NCBI GenBank assembly: GCA_008477525.1
Contig: SPDT01000005.1
Coordinates: 806,001 to 870,000 of the forward strand
Length of the DNA stretch: 64,000 nucleotides
Direction of reading: 5' to 3'
Source of the DNA: Hypomyces perniciosus
Lineage: Eukaryota > Ascomycota > Sordariomycetes > Hypocreales > Hypocreaceae
Shown: in pieces, positions 33,062-44,409 of the stretch
How positions within the stretch are numbered: position 1 is the first letter of the stretch
Layout: each line of letters opens with the position of its first letter
Position numbers and translations under genes: made by a program
Notes under the pieces: model-generated
What the model was told of the DNA's origin: nothing
Databases searched by the model: none
Seen by the model: the letters and a program-made list of their open reading frames with translations, nothing else

Positions 33062-33325
33062 ATGAAGTTCACTGCCACTCTTCTCGTTGCGCTCATGAGC
33101 GCCCTGGCCATCGCGGCTCCTGCTGACGATGTTCACGCATTTTGCAGGGGCAATGGCGGTACGTCTCCCCTTTGTTTAGATTTTTTTCTCCCTCAGCCAT
33201 TGTGGTTGCTAATAAGAACCTCCCCCCTCCCCCCCATGATAGGCCCTTGCTCCAGCGTTTCGGATTGTTGCCGGGGCCCAACCGGCGGAAGAGTCTGCCA
33301 CCTCGGTGCTTGTGTGACCTTCTAA
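33062..33325 (+). CDS. Small secreted cysteine-rich protein, knottin-like
   Basis: Unknown function; predicted secreted. Exons 33062-33158 and 33243-33325 give 59 residues: a signal peptide (MKFTATLLVALMSALAIAAP) and a roughly 40-residue mature part. Six cysteines follow the order C-x6-C-x5-CC-x8-C-x4-C, the spacing class of inhibitor-cystine-knot peptides, ending CVTF. The intron (GTACGT, polypyrimidine tract, ATGATAG) is 84 bp, a multiple of three, and contains no stop, so an unspliced transcript would encode an intact 87-residue variant with a 28-residue hydrophobic/proline insertion between the first two cysteines. Splicing is favoured by the canonical sites. Family members with this fold include enzyme inhibitors, effectors and ion-channel ligands; nothing here distinguishes them. 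Confidence 0.75.
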   Translation: MKFTATLLVALMSALAIAAPADDVHAFCRGNGGTSPLCLDFFLPQPLWLLIRTSPLPPMIGPCSSVSDCCRGPTGGRVCHLGACVTF

Positions 33326-34330
33326 GGGAGTCCTGTGAGGCGTGGGGGCTGGAAATACTATGTAGCTGTTAGGCATCACAATACGATAAACAATTGACCG
33401 TCTTGGTCGTGGACAAGTAGGTGGACAGTGAATCTCCGTTGTACATATTATGAGCAGGATTTTCTAGCTTCTTAAGTCGTTGCTGACACACCAACTTGAT
33501 GTTCGTGAGCTTGAGTTTCTCCGATATATACGAAGTACGAAGTACGGAGTAAGAGACGAGAAACCACTGCCAGCGACCCGATGTTGCATCTCACGTTTGC
33601 TGCTACCAGGGATTTAATTGGACCGGAATTTCCAATGCAGATTAACTAGCAAAAAACTCTGCCACCTTTCGGTCCCCCCTTTTCTATCCAGTATTTCGTA
33701 GGTGTAAAAGACTTGAAAGACTTCCGCACAATATGAATGAGTTACCACGTGGCGAGGAATAACCGCCACTGCGATCATCTACATTATCGCTGCTAACATC
33801 ATAGTAATGCTACGTAATATCTAGTATTAAGGAATAGCTGGTTGTTCCTAACGCGATAAATGCTTTCTTACAATAACTGTTGAGAACCCTGATTAATTTA
33901 TCATTCCCCACGTTCTCCTGAGGTCCTTCCAAAGTGCGTTACGAATATTACTACAAGTAGGTAGTAATTGTGAGGCTGCTGCCTACAGCAAATTTCCGGG
34001 CTAAATCTGATCTATTGTACTCCGTAGAAACAGACACTACAGTAAGCCTGAGAACTCTTAGGAAACTACAATTCATACATCTCACGATATGACAAGAAAA
34101 AAAGTGAAGGGCATTATCGTAGGTTAAATAAGCCTCTTCATAGATTGAGAAGCCAAGTATGTGATCAATTGGAGTAGAGCAAAGCGCTCATTTAAGAAGT
34201 GGATATAAGATAATGTAATTGCATAAAGATGGCCCAGAACAATAGGATAGATTAATTCATGGCTGATAATTGAAGACTCATCGATGGTAGTGGCCGGATC
34301 CTGGGCTCATCTTCCTGGACGTTACCATGT
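33326..34330. other. Spacer, no gene seen
   Basis: Contains TACGAAGTACGGAGTA motif copies around 33530-33550 and otherwise unremarkable AT-leaning sequence. Confidence 0.6.
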
Positions 34331-34813
34331 CTAATTATGCGTGCATTTCTGCGTTGCAACATTGTAGGGATTAATGCGTTTGCCATCTAGAGTGCAAGTG
34401 CTTAGTCGACCGATTGATCATTTTAGGTAACGAGAGGTTTTCAGTTACTTACGGCCATCGACCAAGTATGCGTACTTCACTTCCCAGTTGTAAATCCAGT
34501 AGAGGTCGCTGTAGGATGAAGGGTTCCATGAATAGGCACCGCCCTCGCATTTGAGCCAATCTCTGCCTGATTTTGAGTCGACCCAGATGAATGTCCAGCC
34601 AGAGTCATTTTCCTGATAGCTTCTCGATTCTACCAGATCCTGAGTGCCTGGTTTTTGCACATAGATGGCAAAGTTTCCAAGGCTCCACTATAGAAAGTTC
34701 AATATTGGGTTTGGAGCAGTTGGACTCCTAGATTGCACACATACGATTCTGGTAGCAGATGCCCAGCCGGAAGTTGAGGCGAGAAGCAGTGCGGTGAGTG
34801 AAAGTGAACGCAT
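34331..34813 (-). CDS. Small secreted protein, unknown family
   Basis: Predicted secreted protein of 119 residues in three exons: 34813-34745, 34687-34453 and 34386-34331. Intron 1 (57 bp, GTATGT...CTATAG) is needed to attach the signal peptide MRSLSLTALLLASTSGWASA to the body. Intron 2 (66 bp, GTAAGTAAC...CTCTAG) removes a stop and adds a short tail ending KCTHN; without it the protein stops at 34445 with 103 residues. The spliced form has exactly two mature cysteines (KCEGG and KCTHN), able to form one disulphide, which supports the three-exon model. The body is rich in Trp and Tyr (WTFIWVD, DLYWIYNWEVKYAYL), suggesting a beta-rich compact fold. I do not recognise the family; a carbohydrate-binding or effector-like role would be guesswork. 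Confidence 0.65.
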
Positions 34814-36830
34814 CGTGACTCTGTATCCGTGATTAAGACGATGGTGATAGGAAGCGATGAATAGAACTGGAGCTGTCGGTGTGTAGTTTCATGAAGGAGT
34901 TCGAAGAGGAATTGCTCCCTTTTTATATCTCAGATAACACAAAGGTAGTATAAGGAACCATGCCATTTGGCTGGGGTATTAGTTCTCCCCCGGGAGCCAT
35001 CGCCGGTCACATCATGTACCATAATAAGGATCATTCCTATGTCACCTAGGGCACTGGATAGTAGTAGGACATACGAGGTCGCAGGCCAAAATATTCCCAG
35101 TGGGGCTGGTGCAACAACTCCGTTCAGATCTCGGGCGTCGGCGCCAGCCCCGCTAAGACTACTTACCCGAGCCTTAATGCCTAATAGTATACTACGGAGT
35201 AAAGAAGTACTAATACTATTTGGTGTTTAGATACATCTAGATCGACGTAAAACAATACGCAAATAAAGATCCAATAATCGTTGCCTCTATAAGCAGGCGG
35301 ATTTTAATATAGACTACTCCGTACTTCGTATTCAGCAATTGTAGCTGATAATGTAGGTTATTTGACACGTTAAACTCTGGAATAGATTCGTCCACTTTTG
35401 CCCAGATGGAAAACTGGTGTCAAGCAGCACCCTATCACTGGTACCAAGCAACACTTTATTGGTAAGGTTAAAGGAAATACTGCCTCACACATTAAGCTTA
35501 CGCTTTTGTATGGGATAGAGACATTGGTGCCACCAGCCTCGGGCCGAGCCCCAGCTTGAAAATAAGAAGGCGATACGACGTATTACGAAGCACTCACGCA
35601 GGTCCACACGTAACTGGCGTAGTAGTACTACCGCAGTTTCCAAAAGAAAATACGAAGTACGAAACACGAAGCAGGTAATTCATGAGTAAATTGATCTGGA
35701 AGCTGTTATCATAGGACGAACAACTAAAACCCCGTGGTTTTGTGGCCATAAACGGAATCAAGCAAGAATTGTTATTAGATTGCATATTGAAACACTCTAG
35801 TAACTCTATAGTCGTACCATCAATCGCAGATAGCACTCGTACTACTACTCCGTAGTACTACTAGTGTGGAATAGTCTGGAACAATCGGAAGAAACTAGCG
35901 CGAAAAGTCCGACTATGACAGGGGCTAAACTCCGAGAAAGATCTTTAGTGTTGGTATAATCCCCGAACCAAGCTTCACCAGGTGGACGAGATTAATCATT
36001 ATGTACATAACTGGCTATCTAGCGTTAATGACGGATCTAATTTTGCGAGACAATACTAGTATACATAGTACTATGTAGTAGTAGAAGTTTATAGGGCTCG
36101 AATAGGCAGTGATCGCCTCAAGGATCTTCGGTGAGATAGCTTGCTTGACGAGCTTCCCTTCTGGTGGTTTTTTTTTTTTTAGCGAGGAATAGTTTGAGCT
36201 CTTTTTGGTTATTTTTGTCCCCGACTTAGGTGGTTCACAAGTACGAAGGCAAAGCCTGTGCCAAAAGTTTGGTCACAAGTCGTCCTGTCTATTTCTGCGA
36301 CGGCTTCCTAAGTGTGTTACCCGTCGGCTATACGAGGTAGCGATCTCAAAACACGATCATCACTGGGTCAGCTATTATTAGATATTCTAAATTCACGAGT
36401 CATAAATGGGACGCAACGATCGAACATATGGGGTAACTCCGCCAGAGTGTGGGGTTTAGGTTGATTCAGGAGTTTCCTGCTAACAGATAAAGACGCAGCA
36501 AGCAGCCCATAATACTGCTTTTGTTTGTTGTGGACCCGAAATTGACAAGTCAGAAAGTCTGGGGTGAATAGACTTCAATGGACCGTTTTACTGGAACAAA
36601 CGCTTCTGAGACTAAGCCGAGAAAACGAATGTGATTGGAAACAGAGGACCAAGTCAAACCTTGCACTCTACAATCACGTCATCTTTGTATATTGAGCACT
36701 TCAGCAATAAATATACGAGAGCAGCCTCACATCTCTCCATGCTTTCAATGACTGACAAGGCGATGACTGCAATAGATAGTTCCTCACCAAGACAAAGAAA
36801 GAATCCAAAGCATCTCCCACCACCCTCAAT
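34814..36830. other. Spacer, no gene seen
   Basis: Repeat-motif-rich (TACTCCGTACTTCGTA near 35317, ACTACTCCGTAGTAC near 35850) with a 12-T run near 36170. An upstream ATG at 36739 lies out of frame with the following gene, a possible uORF. Confidence 0.6.
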
Positions 36831-38204
36831 ATGCCAGAGCCCCAGAGTTCGGCACTTCCACCTCCCATCCCGACTCGGTACTTGGAGGATTCGGACCGAT
36901 CTCCTCTCCTCCGGACTGATCGTCGACCCAATTCCTGGCGTCGAAAGTTGTGGGCGATCTTGAAAATGCTTGCGCCCGGCGGTTACACAGATCTGCTTCT
37001 AGTGTTTGTTCCACTGGGTATAGCTTCTGGGTTTCGAAATGAAGCCCCTGCACTTATCTTCTGGTTCAACTTCGTCGCTATTTTACCACTCTCGCAGCTA
37101 AACGTTCGCAAAGTACGCCGGCTTTCGGCTATGCTAGGTCCTCTTGCAGGGGGTTTCTTACATGCGATTCTAGATAATGCCCTCCTGCTTATCGTATGCA
37201 CCTGAGACTCTGAGACAGGAGAGTAATCAATGCATGCTGACCAGGGGTCAGGTGGGAATAACAGCTATTCAAAATGGCTCTGCTCGTGTTGCGCAATCGT
37301 GCATCATTGGTAGCATGTTGGCCAACCTCCTTCTTGTGAGCGCTGCCTCCTCTCAGAGGGATTCTGATTAACCCATAGAGGTTGTCGGATGGTGTTTTCT
37401 GATCGGCGGCATCCGCCACTCAGGATCGATGTTCAACGCAACATACGCGTCCACGGCCTCGTCTCTCATGATTGTTGCATCGACCTCTCTTGTCGTTCCG
37501 TCGGCTATCTCTGAGGTACAATGCAGAATCGATACGGACTGTGAAGCTACGCTGGTACGAATGTCTCGTGCAGTATCCTTGGCTCTTCTCCTACTCTTCG
37601 CGATTTACTTGCACTATCGACTGAGGTCACACCGAGTCTTGTTCGTGCAACCCGCATTTGACCTCTCAGACGGTTGCTATGACGTGGGCTATCTCTTGGC
37701 TGTGGTGTTTGAAGGAGTGCTTCTGATGGGGGTTCTGGCCCTTGCATCAACATCTGCCTACTTCCTGATCAGAACCCTCAGCGCCGCAGCAGAGACCAAG
37801 TTTATCAGTGACAGAATCGCCAGCTTTGTGCTCCTCCCCTTGGCCACCGACGGACCGTCTCGAATGAACGCAATCCTGGCAGCCTACCGAAATGAAATGA
37901 CCATGTCACTTGACTTCGCCATTGGTCGAAGCATGAACGTCGCTTTGTTTGTCACCCCTGTTCTGGTCCTCTTCTCATGGGCGGTTCAATCCAGCAACCC
38001 CATGACGCTGCACTTTGCAACCCTAGAAACTCTTTGCATCTTTCTTGGTACCTTGCTGGTCGCTGAGCTGTGCCGGGATGGCAAGAGTGACTACTTAGAA
38101 GGGGCCATGTGCCTTGTTACGTATGTTTTGCTCTACTAATTTTCTATTAAAGGGTGATGTCTTACGGTGTCAACAGGTATCTCATATTGTCATTCTCCTT
38201 CTAA
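36831..38204 (+). CDS. CAX-family (Vcx1-like) transporter homologue lacking both catalytic motifs
   Basis: Relative of vacuolar Ca2+/H+ exchangers. Four exons, 36831-37193, 37252-37335, 37381-38120 and 38177-38204, give 404 residues with the usual CAX length and about ten hydrophobic segments. CAX landmarks are recognisable: the approach FRNEAPALIFWFNFVAILPLSQL, then VGITAIQNGSARVAQSCIIGS-like repeat 1, FLIGGIRHSGSMFNATYA, and in repeat 2 ALFVTPVLVLFSW plus the DGKSDYLEGAMCL end. In active exchangers repeat 1 carries GNAVE and repeat 2 GNAAEH, whose glutamates coordinate the cation. Here the equivalents read DNALL and TDGPSR, so both acidic residues are gone. The frame is otherwise intact with proper splice sites, so this is a divergent, probably transport-inactive paralogue rather than an obvious pseudogene. 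Confidence 0.82.
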
Positions 38205-39265
38205 TAATTAGGTGACTCGTCAGATTATCTCGGGCCGCAGCGTGGTTGCTCATGGCTCAATTAGCGGTGCTGCGTTTAGTCCACAGTTATCAACTGCTGC
38301 TGCTACTACCACTAGTCATATCATCTATACCGTTGTGAGAAGCGGCTGGATCAGCCAATATGTGGTTTAATACCCCGTACAAAAGATCGCGAGTGGGATA
38401 CAGTGATCGATGCTCGTATCATCCTGCAGATAAAACGCAACGCCCTTTGCAAGACACTGATCGACGACTCCCCTGCTCCCAAGTTAAGCGTGTGGAGACG
38501 CTAGGGCCGGGCCGGGTTCTATCAATAGGTGCAGAGAATGCTTCGAAGCAATTGTCATTGCTGGAGAACAGTATGAAGGAACTCCTCTATTAATCCTAGC
38601 AACGATGAGATACATTTGAAGCATTTGGCTGCTCAGACTGGTTTGCAGGAGTGCATTGAAAACATCCCCCGTTCACTTTACTAGGCAGGTAGGCTCGCTG
38701 ACTCCGGCTCGTATCCGCAGGTCGGTTTTGGCTTCGCAGCAGGAAAACTAGACTGGGCTATCGCTGTGGGCATAATGCACATGTCCTATTTCGATGTTGG
38801 CATTGGGCGAGAAAATGTTCTTGTCCTCTTCTAGATGGTCCTTGTGTCAGGATGAAACCCGCAGGATGAGCTTTGAAGAATAGTGCACGGAGGATTACTC
38901 CGCACGGAGTCATATACGGACTAGAGCCATAACGATTACTTGACTCTGTGCCTCAACGCTTTGACACTATCGCAGTTGCTGACCCGTTCGCATAACAACT
39001 GTAACCTTTTGAGTCTGGCGAGTTTCAGAGAGCCTATCTTGGCCAGTTTCAGAATGCTGAACATTATGCGACGACCACGACAGGCCTTGCTTTCTCAGTA
39101 TAAGGGCAGATCAATTCCCCAAAGAAAATGCATGACTTTGAACTTCACAAGCCAGCATCAATCATCACGCTTATTGTTTGAGCCGATCTTTTCTTTCAAG
39201 ACGATCAAACAACTCTTTGTATTAGCGCAACCAACCTAAAAGTACAAGAAAAGCCGACCTCAACC
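38205..39265. other. Spacer, no gene seen
   Basis: Includes the perfect short palindrome ACTCCGCACGGAGT near 38897-38910 and the promoter of the secreted protein at the right end. Confidence 0.55.
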
Positions 39266-40724
39266 ATGTTTTCGAAAACCTCCTCTGTCTCAGCTGCCCT
39301 TGTGGCAGTCATTGCCAGCATCCTGGGCGGTGCTGCTGCGAGCCCGATATTGTCGACCCGAGACGTCTCTGCACCATCAGGAGGCCTGGCTCTGCTGCCT
39401 ACTCCGATGTTCAATGCAGACTTCATCGCCAATGATCTTAGCCTGGGCCATGAGTCTAATTATTATTGGGCGAATGAAGGTAGACAACCCCAAGATCCCA
39501 TCTCTTGGTAAATTGTTCAAGTACTCATGTTATACCTTTTCTATAGGCATTCTGGCAAACATGACTGTCAAAGCCGCCGACAGCTTTCGCCTGCTCAACT
39601 CCCAGGACTTCAAGGATGTGGTGCAGTCAGTCAATTGTTCGGCCTCCACAATCACCATGAAGTTCAATAGTCGGGACTCAATGAAGGCTGCGAAAAATGC
39701 TTGGGGCTGGGTCAACAAAGCTACCGCCAACGTGGTGGTATATATCGTCGATGGCGGTGCTTGCGGCGGTAAGAACGGCAGACAGCCGTACTACATCAAG
39801 TCCGTTTCCTACAATGAAAAGGTCAGCACGGCAATCATGTCTGCGTCAATCGCGCGTTGGAGAGATTTCGCCGAAGACGCTACGCTGCGCATCCAGGGCC
39901 CTCCCGCTGGTACTGGGGCCAAGAGAGCCTTTGGCGATATTAGCAAGTCGACGTCCATCGACTTTAACCATGATTACAATGGCCCCATCTTTATTACCAA
40001 CGTCGACGGCGTCATTGTCACAGTCACCTGTGACGATTGCAAGTCTACGGGCTCTCTGGATGCCGACATGACCTTGTCACTGACGAAAGGATTAGAGGCC
40101 TCGATGACGACCCAGAACAGCTTTGGCATCAGGGTTGCGGTTGGTCTGAAGGCAGCTGGGTCCCTCACGCAGCCCATTGCCTCTGCATCCGCCCGTCTTG
40201 CTACCATTCCACTGGCAGGGTTCAGTATTGCGGGCGTTGCTGAGATTGGCCCTCAACTTACCTTTGATGCACAGGCCTCCATTTCAGGTCTGAATGCCCA
40301 GGTTTCGACCCAGTTTGGTCTTGCCATGACCCTCCCCGACGGGTCAACCCTCGCTATTGGCAAGGAATCGCCCGACCTCCAGCCAAACTTCGAGAGGATT
40401 GGACCCAGTCTGAACGGCCAAGTGTCCCTCTCCGCCAAGATCAACCCGCTCGTCACCTTGAACCTCGCGGCGACCTTCCTCGGCAAGGGGTTGGTTGGTG
40501 GCATCGGCCTCCAAGCCCCTACTCTTTCTGCTACGGTGAAGGCGGCTGGGAGCACAAACGACGCTGCTTGCGACAACAGCAATGCAGCCGTGTCTTTCAG
40601 TATTGACGTGGGTATGTCGGTTGATGCGTTTGGCGGCTTCGGATCAGCCCAAGATCAGCCAAACAAGATTCCTATTTTCTCCAGGTCTACTCCTCTTTTC
40701 AGCGAGTGCCTTCTTACCGCATGA
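39266..40724 (+). CDS. Large secreted protein of a fungal-specific family (DUF7029/DUF7223-like)
   Basis: Predicted extracellular or cell-surface protein of 463 residues from exons 39266-39479 and 39547-40724; the 67-bp intron (GTAGAC...CTATAG) joins the signal peptide exon (SSVSAALVAVIASILGGAAAS) to the body. Residues about 70-200 form an N-terminal module with the conserved-looking RLLNSQDFKDVVQSVNC and ARWRDFAEDATLRI segments. From about residue 225 a second module begins at FNHDYNGPIFITNVDGVIVTVTCDDCKSTGSLDADMTLSL-type strands (only its start VTCDDC is quoted as key) and is rich in alternating small/hydrophobic residues (beta-sandwich-like). No GPI signal or membrane anchor at the C-terminus. 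The family assignment is by overall pattern and moderately sure; molecular function is unknown. Confidence 0.8.
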
Positions 40725-43268
40725 AGTTGAAGGGGCAAAACTCTAATGCTGGTGCATTTTTGATACACTGATTGTATGATAAAGGATTGTTTGTTTGGAT
40801 GGACGGATATATGAGTGTATAGAAACTGTACTTAGAGGGTTGTGTTCTCATTTTACATAGAAGGAGCTGGTCTCATCAATTCCCAAGGGATATTATTGTT
40901 CATTTTGCCACCAGTACTTTTGCTGTGAATATTGTTCATTATGGGGTAATCTGCGGAATATCTACTTCGTAGTGCTGCACATATCCGATTCTTGTACTCC
41001 GTACTTCGTACCATGACATGTGTGAGGAAGTCCTTCCTATTGTATCACCTCGACAGCCGAAAAGTCGTCTTGCACCACTATAACAGTTAATAGCCTGTCG
41101 TACCGCAGGCTGTGTTACCTATTAAAGGTCAAATATACAAGCAACGTAACAGGCAATTACCAATTCCATAAAGACCTTCGGGGAGAAATTTTTTCCTCTT
41201 GATAGGTAATTAAGATAGAGAGACCCATCTTCAGATCCTCATGACGGCTCGGAGCTCAGCTCGCATGTTGTTCCTCAGAAAGGAATAGAGCAAGGAGAAT
41301 TTTACCTAACCTCCCTGGGTAATATAATAGTACTGCTTCTGAATTAACCTACTGCATGGAGCTTGCATGAACGCCACGCTGCACACTACATATGCGCACA
41401 TGACCGTAGATGCATAATATATATACACCAGGGTATGGCTTTACTGGCTTACCTGCAGTCCCACTTAATGCTCCGTAGGCTCTGCATAAACGTTCCCCAC
41501 AAGGCGTACAGCAATTGAGATTTGGCACTAAAATAATCTCGAAAAAGAGACGAATCTGACATGTTAAAGAGTCGGTGAGAGAAATGGTGGATAAAACTGA
41601 AACTTGAAACTTACAAGACCTGTCCCTGTCAGCTCCACGTGGCTCCGGCCAAAGAACGCCGCCTGCAATCCCTACACTGCATTTTTAGTGCTTCCCAGGG
41701 ACATATGTATGTACACGCGCGCGCTGGAATGTATGTAAGAGGTACTTCGTACATTAGTCCCTCCGGAACGAACATATGGGGAAGAATCTGAATGGCGTGC
41801 ATCAAACGTGAATTCGAGATGCGGGCACTTAACGCGCCGTCTACGCCACAGAAGGGAGGCGGTGAGTGAAGACATTCACGATGGAGACGGGAATGGAGAC
41901 GTCGTTTCATTGAAAAACATTTGCCCCTGACTTAAAACTTTTAGGGTCCGTTTTTGTTGAGTTCCGGAACATGAACCACAAGTCGGTGAGGGGAGGCTGA
42001 AATTCACATGACGAGAATTCTGGTGATGTTTTAGAACCCCTTACATACTTCCTACTTTGCAGCTGGCTGCTGCATCATCACGAGAAGTCTTGTCGTCACT
42101 GTCTTGGGGCCGTATCAATCGTGACCCCTAAAGCCCTCCTGATTCGCCCGATGTGAATGATGATTGACTATCAATTAAGATCGTGTATCACCTCACCAAG
42201 CCGTTTAGGTATTCCGAAGTAGCCGATAAAGACGTCATCTCCAGAATTCCCCTACCGGGGTTTTTATGGGCGCCGCCGTGTAGCACAGACAAGCGCAATT
42301 GTCTGTGTTATTGTACCGAATCTTCCGGGACCCACTCCGGCTCCGTCCGGCTCCGTTCACCGGCCCTAAAACCGTTATGGAGTATTCGCCGGCGATCTAT
42401 AGCAACAACCAACAACAGATATTGCTATCGGTATCTCATAAGTTGTTGGCAGCAGTAGCAAGAAACAAACACAACTAATGCATCGGACATGTCACCTTGT
42501 TGGCCGTTGAATTGAATGCAACAGACCACCTCTCAGTCCCCAACCCGGTCCGTGTGCAAACCGCAACACATCACATGCCCCTGCGCCAACACCCGCAGCC
42601 ATGGTAACGTCCTCCAACGGTCCGGCAATAACTCACCACGTGCATTGTTAGAATTCACCGTTAACGGGGCCAACGTCTGCACCTGCATGAATAATGGGTG
42701 TTTGCTCATGTACCCCAGGCACGTGGACCTGAAGCTCATCTCCGCTCTGGGGAATTTGGCATTGAGTGCTTGGCGAAGATAAGAAGTATGATGTTGGGCG
42801 TGTATGTTACTTGGCTTTTTTGGTGGCCGTGTTTGTACATCCAAGGGTATGTATCAGCCCTCATATCTGTGTCCTGGCTCTTGTATTATGAGGTGGAGTG
42901 ACTCAACCAAGAGTTGTATTACAAACGCAATAGTCTGCTGCTATCACCCAATCCTTAAGACCAGACATCAAGATGAAGCTCGAGCTAAGTTGTGCAACAC
43001 TCTTTAGGGTCTTTATAAAGAAAGGAGAGATCCTTGAGTCAACCTATAGCCCTTAAGTAAAATGAGAATAATGTACCTATATACTACCCACCTGTCATTC
43101 ATTCAACCTGCCCACGTAGGATGACATGACAACCAGTAGTTCCTCCACAACCATGTTTCTCATGCATATTTCATACCATATATCATCGTATATCCCAAAC
43201 GCCAAACAGAAAAAATATCCAAAAATCCAGACATGACCACCCGGGCCATATCCCAAAGACCTGCTCCC
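40725..43268. other. 2.5-kb spacer, no gene seen
   Basis: Open frames up to about 100 codons (for example minus 41629-41910 and minus 42533-42844) show no supporting features. TACTCCGTACTTCGTA occurs near 40996; a 9-bp hairpin with arms CACAGACAA/TTGTCTGTG lies at 42284-42307. Confidence 0.55.
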
Positions 43269-43942
43269 TCACCAAAGTCTCCTCTGGTAATAGACAGGCC
43301 TATCCGACTGGGACAGCTTCTGAATCTCATCCCTAATCATCTTCCTCCGCTCCGCCCTCGTGATAGGAGCTTTGTTCTTGGACAACGGATCGGGATTTTC
43401 CACAGCCCACGACTTTTCGGCTACCTGCGCCTGAATCTTTTCCAGCATCTGCATCTGTTTCTTCGTTGCCTTTCTGCCCGATTTTTCAGTAGATGTCTCA
43501 TGTTCCTCCTCTTTCTCTGGCATTGGCTCTCTATTTGATAGTTCGTCCTCTTGCGGCGTGTCGGTCTCGGGAGTCGATGGTTCGACAACCACAGTCTCCT
43601 GTTGCTCTCTCGCCTCCCTCTCCGCCTCGCTTTCTACAGACACAAAAGTCCCATCTTCCAATCTCGTCATCGTCTTCTGGAAGTACTCGGGCAAATGAGC
43701 CTTGGGCGATTCTCGAGGTCGAATAGCTGCACGGAGCTCCCTCAGGGTACGCTGCTGGATAGCATAGCCGCTTAGAAACAATGCCAAGGTAGAAAGAATA
43801 ACTATTAATTTCAAAGACCAAACGGATCAGTTGTTGGTTCAATCTCGCTGGAATGCCCGTCTGGAAGGGGTGGATGCAGCTTACCGATCACGGTGGTGAG
43901 CAGGACTGAGACCTGCGAGGAGTTTAGGAGGACTTTGCGCAT
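43269..43942 (-). CDS. Membrane-anchored, charged coiled-coil protein of unknown function
   Basis: Exons 43942-43885 and 43801-43269 with an 83-bp intron (GTAAGC...AATAG) give 196 residues. The N-terminus MRKVLLNSSQVSVLLTTVIV continues into one hydrophobic helix (to about residue 34, ALFLSGYAI) after which the chain is strongly charged: QQRTLRELRAAIRPR, an acidic Glu/Pro/Thr stretch (70-125) and a basic helix-forming tail with KKQMQMLEKIQAQV and RAERRKMIRDEI. This suggests a single-pass protein with a long soluble domain. It shares a 467-bp divergent promoter with prp38. The splice phases close and the N-terminal exon carries a clean Met, so I am confident it is a gene; I do not recognise the family. 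Confidence 0.82.
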
Positions 43943-44409
43943 TTTGGAGCTATTAATTCGACAGAACAATAATCAATTGTCTAACCAAACGAAATAGGGG
44001 ATAACAAAATTCAAAAGGCACAGCCTTGGTTCTTTGTGAAAGTCGAGGTGATACAGATGTTCATGAAGCTGGGTCGCGTGGCTATGGATGTCGCAAGCTG
44101 AAGGGAGATGGGAGGCGAACCTATTTACTTTGTTGGCACAGTAACAATCTTATCGTTAACGCCATTAAAATAGAAATACAAGAAAATGAGGGTTAGTTAT
44201 TTTAAGGTTTCACAAACTAATCCTATATGAGAATAGCGATTCCTATTTTATAACTAAAAAGGGAATAGTACATATCGTTGATAGCTTTCACACCTAAACT
44301 GGCGATTTTACAATCCATCCAAGCTTCACTTTTCCAAACCCATAAACCTATCCTCCAAACCACCGCGAATCTCAACCCAAACAGCTTCTCAAGATACCCA
44401 ATCGCCACA
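43943..44409. promoter_or_regulatory. Divergent promoter between the membrane protein gene and prp38
   Basis: 467 bp, AT-rich in the middle (about 44150-44280). The prp38 frame is open upstream to an ATG at 44278, treated as leader. Confidence 0.5.
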
